Assembly: GCF_029937755.1 (NCBI RefSeq)
Contig: NZ_JAPYPG010000008.1
Location: 1-64,000 of the forward strand
Origin: Henriciella sp.
GTDB lineage: Bacteria; Pseudomonadota; Alphaproteobacteria; Caulobacterales; Hyphomonadaceae
Direction: 5' to 3'
Length of the DNA stretch: 64,000 bases
Part shown: piece by piece, positions 62,725 to 64,000 of the stretch
Position numbering within the stretch: the first letter of the stretch is position 1
Layout: each line of letters starts with the position of its first letter
Translations under genes and position numbers: made by a program
Notes under the pieces: generated by a model
Told to the model about the DNA's origin: nothing
What the model saw: only the letters and a program-made list of their open reading frames with translations
Database searches by the model: none

Positions 62725-64000
62725 ATGCACGCCATGACAAGCGTGCCAGTAAAGTTGCCCTTGCGGCAAGTAATAGCATACGGTTCAGTGGGAATTCCCT
62801 TCGGCGCCGTCGGCCTTCCCATGGCGGTCTTCATCGCCCCATTCTACGCAGAACAGATGGGGCTGGGCACCGCAATGGTCGGCATCATTTTCATGATGCT
62901 GCGCTTCTGGGACCTGTTCTCCGACCCGGTCATGGGATGGCTTGTCGATACCAAGCCTTCGCGTCTCGGCAAGATCAAGCACTGGCTGTTGATGGCGGTC
63001 CCGATCCTGCTGCCGGCCGTCTGGTTTCTCTACAATCCTGTGGGACCACCTGTCTCGCCCGTCTTTCTCGCGGTCATCCTTTTCCTCTTCTATATCGGCA
63101 CGACGATGATCGTGACGCCGCACCAGGCCTGGGCGCCATCCATCGCACTCAATTATGACGAGCGCTCGCGCCTGTTCATGTGGCGCGAACTCTTCACCAT
63201 CTCGACCATGCTGGTGATGCTCGCCCTGCCCTCGATCCTCTCCCGGGCCGGCGATGTCAGCTTTGCCCAGCAGATCTCGATCATGGGCTGGTTCCTGATC
63301 ATCGCCTTGCCCGTCACAGTCGGCGCCGCCGTCTGGCTCGTGCCGGACCCGAAGCCGGATGCCGATGCCCCGCGCGCCAGCTTCCACCCCAAGGCCATCC
63401 TCGAAGCCCTGAAACAGCAGACGCTATGGCGCCTGCTTGCGACGGAAATATTCATCGGGATCGCAATCGCAGGCACAGCCGGCACCTTCCTGTTTGCAGC
63501 CCAGTGGGGCTTCGGCGTCGGCCATGGCCTCGCCTCGCTCATCCTGATGGCCCACTTCATCGCCGGCTTTGCCGCGATGCCGGTCTGGGTGGCGATCTCC
63601 AAGCGCAGCGAGAAGTACATCGCCATGCGCTCGGTCTGCCTGTGGTCGGCGGTGACCTATGTTTCCTATATGCCGCTTGCGCTGATGGGCGGCGGGACCG
63701 TCTCGCTCTTCATTGCTGCCATCATTTCAGGCTTCGGCTATGGCTCACCCTTTATCCTGGTCCGCTCGATGATGGCTGATCTCGTCGAGGCGGAAGAAGC
63801 CCGCGGCGGCGGCAATCGCGCCGGGCTTTTCTATTCGCTGATGTCGGGCGCCTACAAGACGGGCGCGAGCTTCGCCATCGGCATTCCCTATATCCTGCTC
63901 GGCGTACTGGTCGGCTTCAATCCGGCGACCGACAACTCACCGGAAACCGTGCGCGGACTGATGGCGGTCTTCGTCGGCGTCCCTGTCGTCTCCTATGCAT
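62725..64000 (+). CDS. GPH/MFS-type sodium-sugar symporter, incomplete at the window edge
   Basis: The reading frame opens at ATG 62725 (or 62734) and stays open to the window end, giving 425 residues with no stop. It is a polytopic protein resembling the melibiose/glycoside-pentoside-hexuronide family: IAYGSVGIPFGAVGLPM in the first helix and the loop FWDLFSDPVMGWLVDTKPSRLGKIKHW (core DPVMGWLVD, matching D-P-x-x-G-x-x-x-D). Seven or more helices are visible before the edge. Substrate is unknown, probably a sugar or glycoside. It is divergent from hrcA with 79 bases between. Confidence 0.85.
   Translation, partial: MHAMTSVPVKLPLRQVIAYGSVGIPFGAVGLPMAVFIAPFYAEQMGLGTAMVGIIFMMLRFWDLFSDPVMGWLVDTKPSRLGKIKHWLLMAVPILLPAVWFLYNPVGPPVSPVFLAVILFLFYIGTTMIVTPHQAWAPSIALNYDERSRLFMWRELFTISTMLVMLALPSILSRAGDVSFAQQISIMGWFLIIALPVTVGAAVWLVPDPKPDADAPRASFHPKAILEALKQQTLWRLLATEIFIGIAIAGTAGTFLFAAQWGFGVGHGLASLILMAHFIAGFAAMPVWVAISKRSEKYIAMRSVCLWSAVTYVSYMPLALMGGGTVSLFIAAIISGFGYGSPFILVRSMMADLVEAEEARGGGNRAGLFYSLMSGAYKTGASFAIGIPYILLGVLVGFNPATDNSPETVRGLMAVFVGVPVVSYA

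Overview
The window (about 62-63% GC by eye) looks like a chromosomal segment of a dimorphic, holdfast-forming alphaproteobacterium, most likely Hyphomonadaceae or a close relative in the Caulobacter branch. The evidence is an hfaABD holdfast-anchor operon, a CtrA orthologue, the CtrA-inhibitor SciP, TTAA-N7-TTAAC CtrA boxes, GANTC sites in front of ctrA and an alphaproteobacterial 16S rRNA 5' end at the left edge. I see no insertion sequence, prophage, CRISPR array or tRNA gene; this is core chromosome.

Layout. 1-1030: the 5' end of a 16S gene on the minus strand, fed by four (perhaps five) sigma-70 promoters on a 160-bp tandem repeat. 1045-4482: a CBS-pair protein, then hfaABD behind a sigma-54-type promoter. 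4516-9967: a small membrane protein, a TonB-dependent receptor, a secreted Gly/Cys-rich protein of unknown function, a PAS protein and a gamma-carbonic anhydrase. 10017-10190: a perfect CtrA box and a candidate small RNA with its own terminator, just ahead of a PhoH-like gene. 11010-18183: an osmoprotectant ABC transporter with a permease-receptor fusion, DUF3126-cysE, a double-PilZ protein, a GMC oxidoreductase and a GYF_2 protein. 18376-24634: a TadE-headed surface protein and a tetR-mfp-rnd efflux operon with a palindromic operator. 24820-47197: metabolic and housekeeping genes (nitroreductase, acyl-CoA ligase, acyl-CoA dehydrogenase, three consecutive YceI genes, tsaC, desaturase, cydAB plus a 52-residue companion, mnmA).

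47407-52986 is the most interesting block: sciP, fliF, fliG, fliH, fliN, flhF, flhG and ctrA, all on the plus strand. It places part of the flagellar switch between two cell-cycle regulators. The FliF here is only 225 residues: two membrane segments, a minimal RBM3 and the FliG-binding tail, with no RBM1, RBM2 or beta-collar. FliH is about half length, and FlhF has lost its P-loop lysine and other GTPase motifs. Together these suggest an unusually reduced flagellar base, or a full-length FliF encoded elsewhere.

53058-64000: a UPF0126/TRIC channel, an MscS channel, dnaK with an RpoH-type promoter, an aldo-keto reductase, an OmpA-family protein, a propeller lipoprotein, the heat-shock pair hrcA-grpE, and the start of a GPH/MFS transporter cut by the window edge.

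All functional calls come from reading sequence by eye; no database search was run. Promoter and operator calls are motif matches, not experiments.
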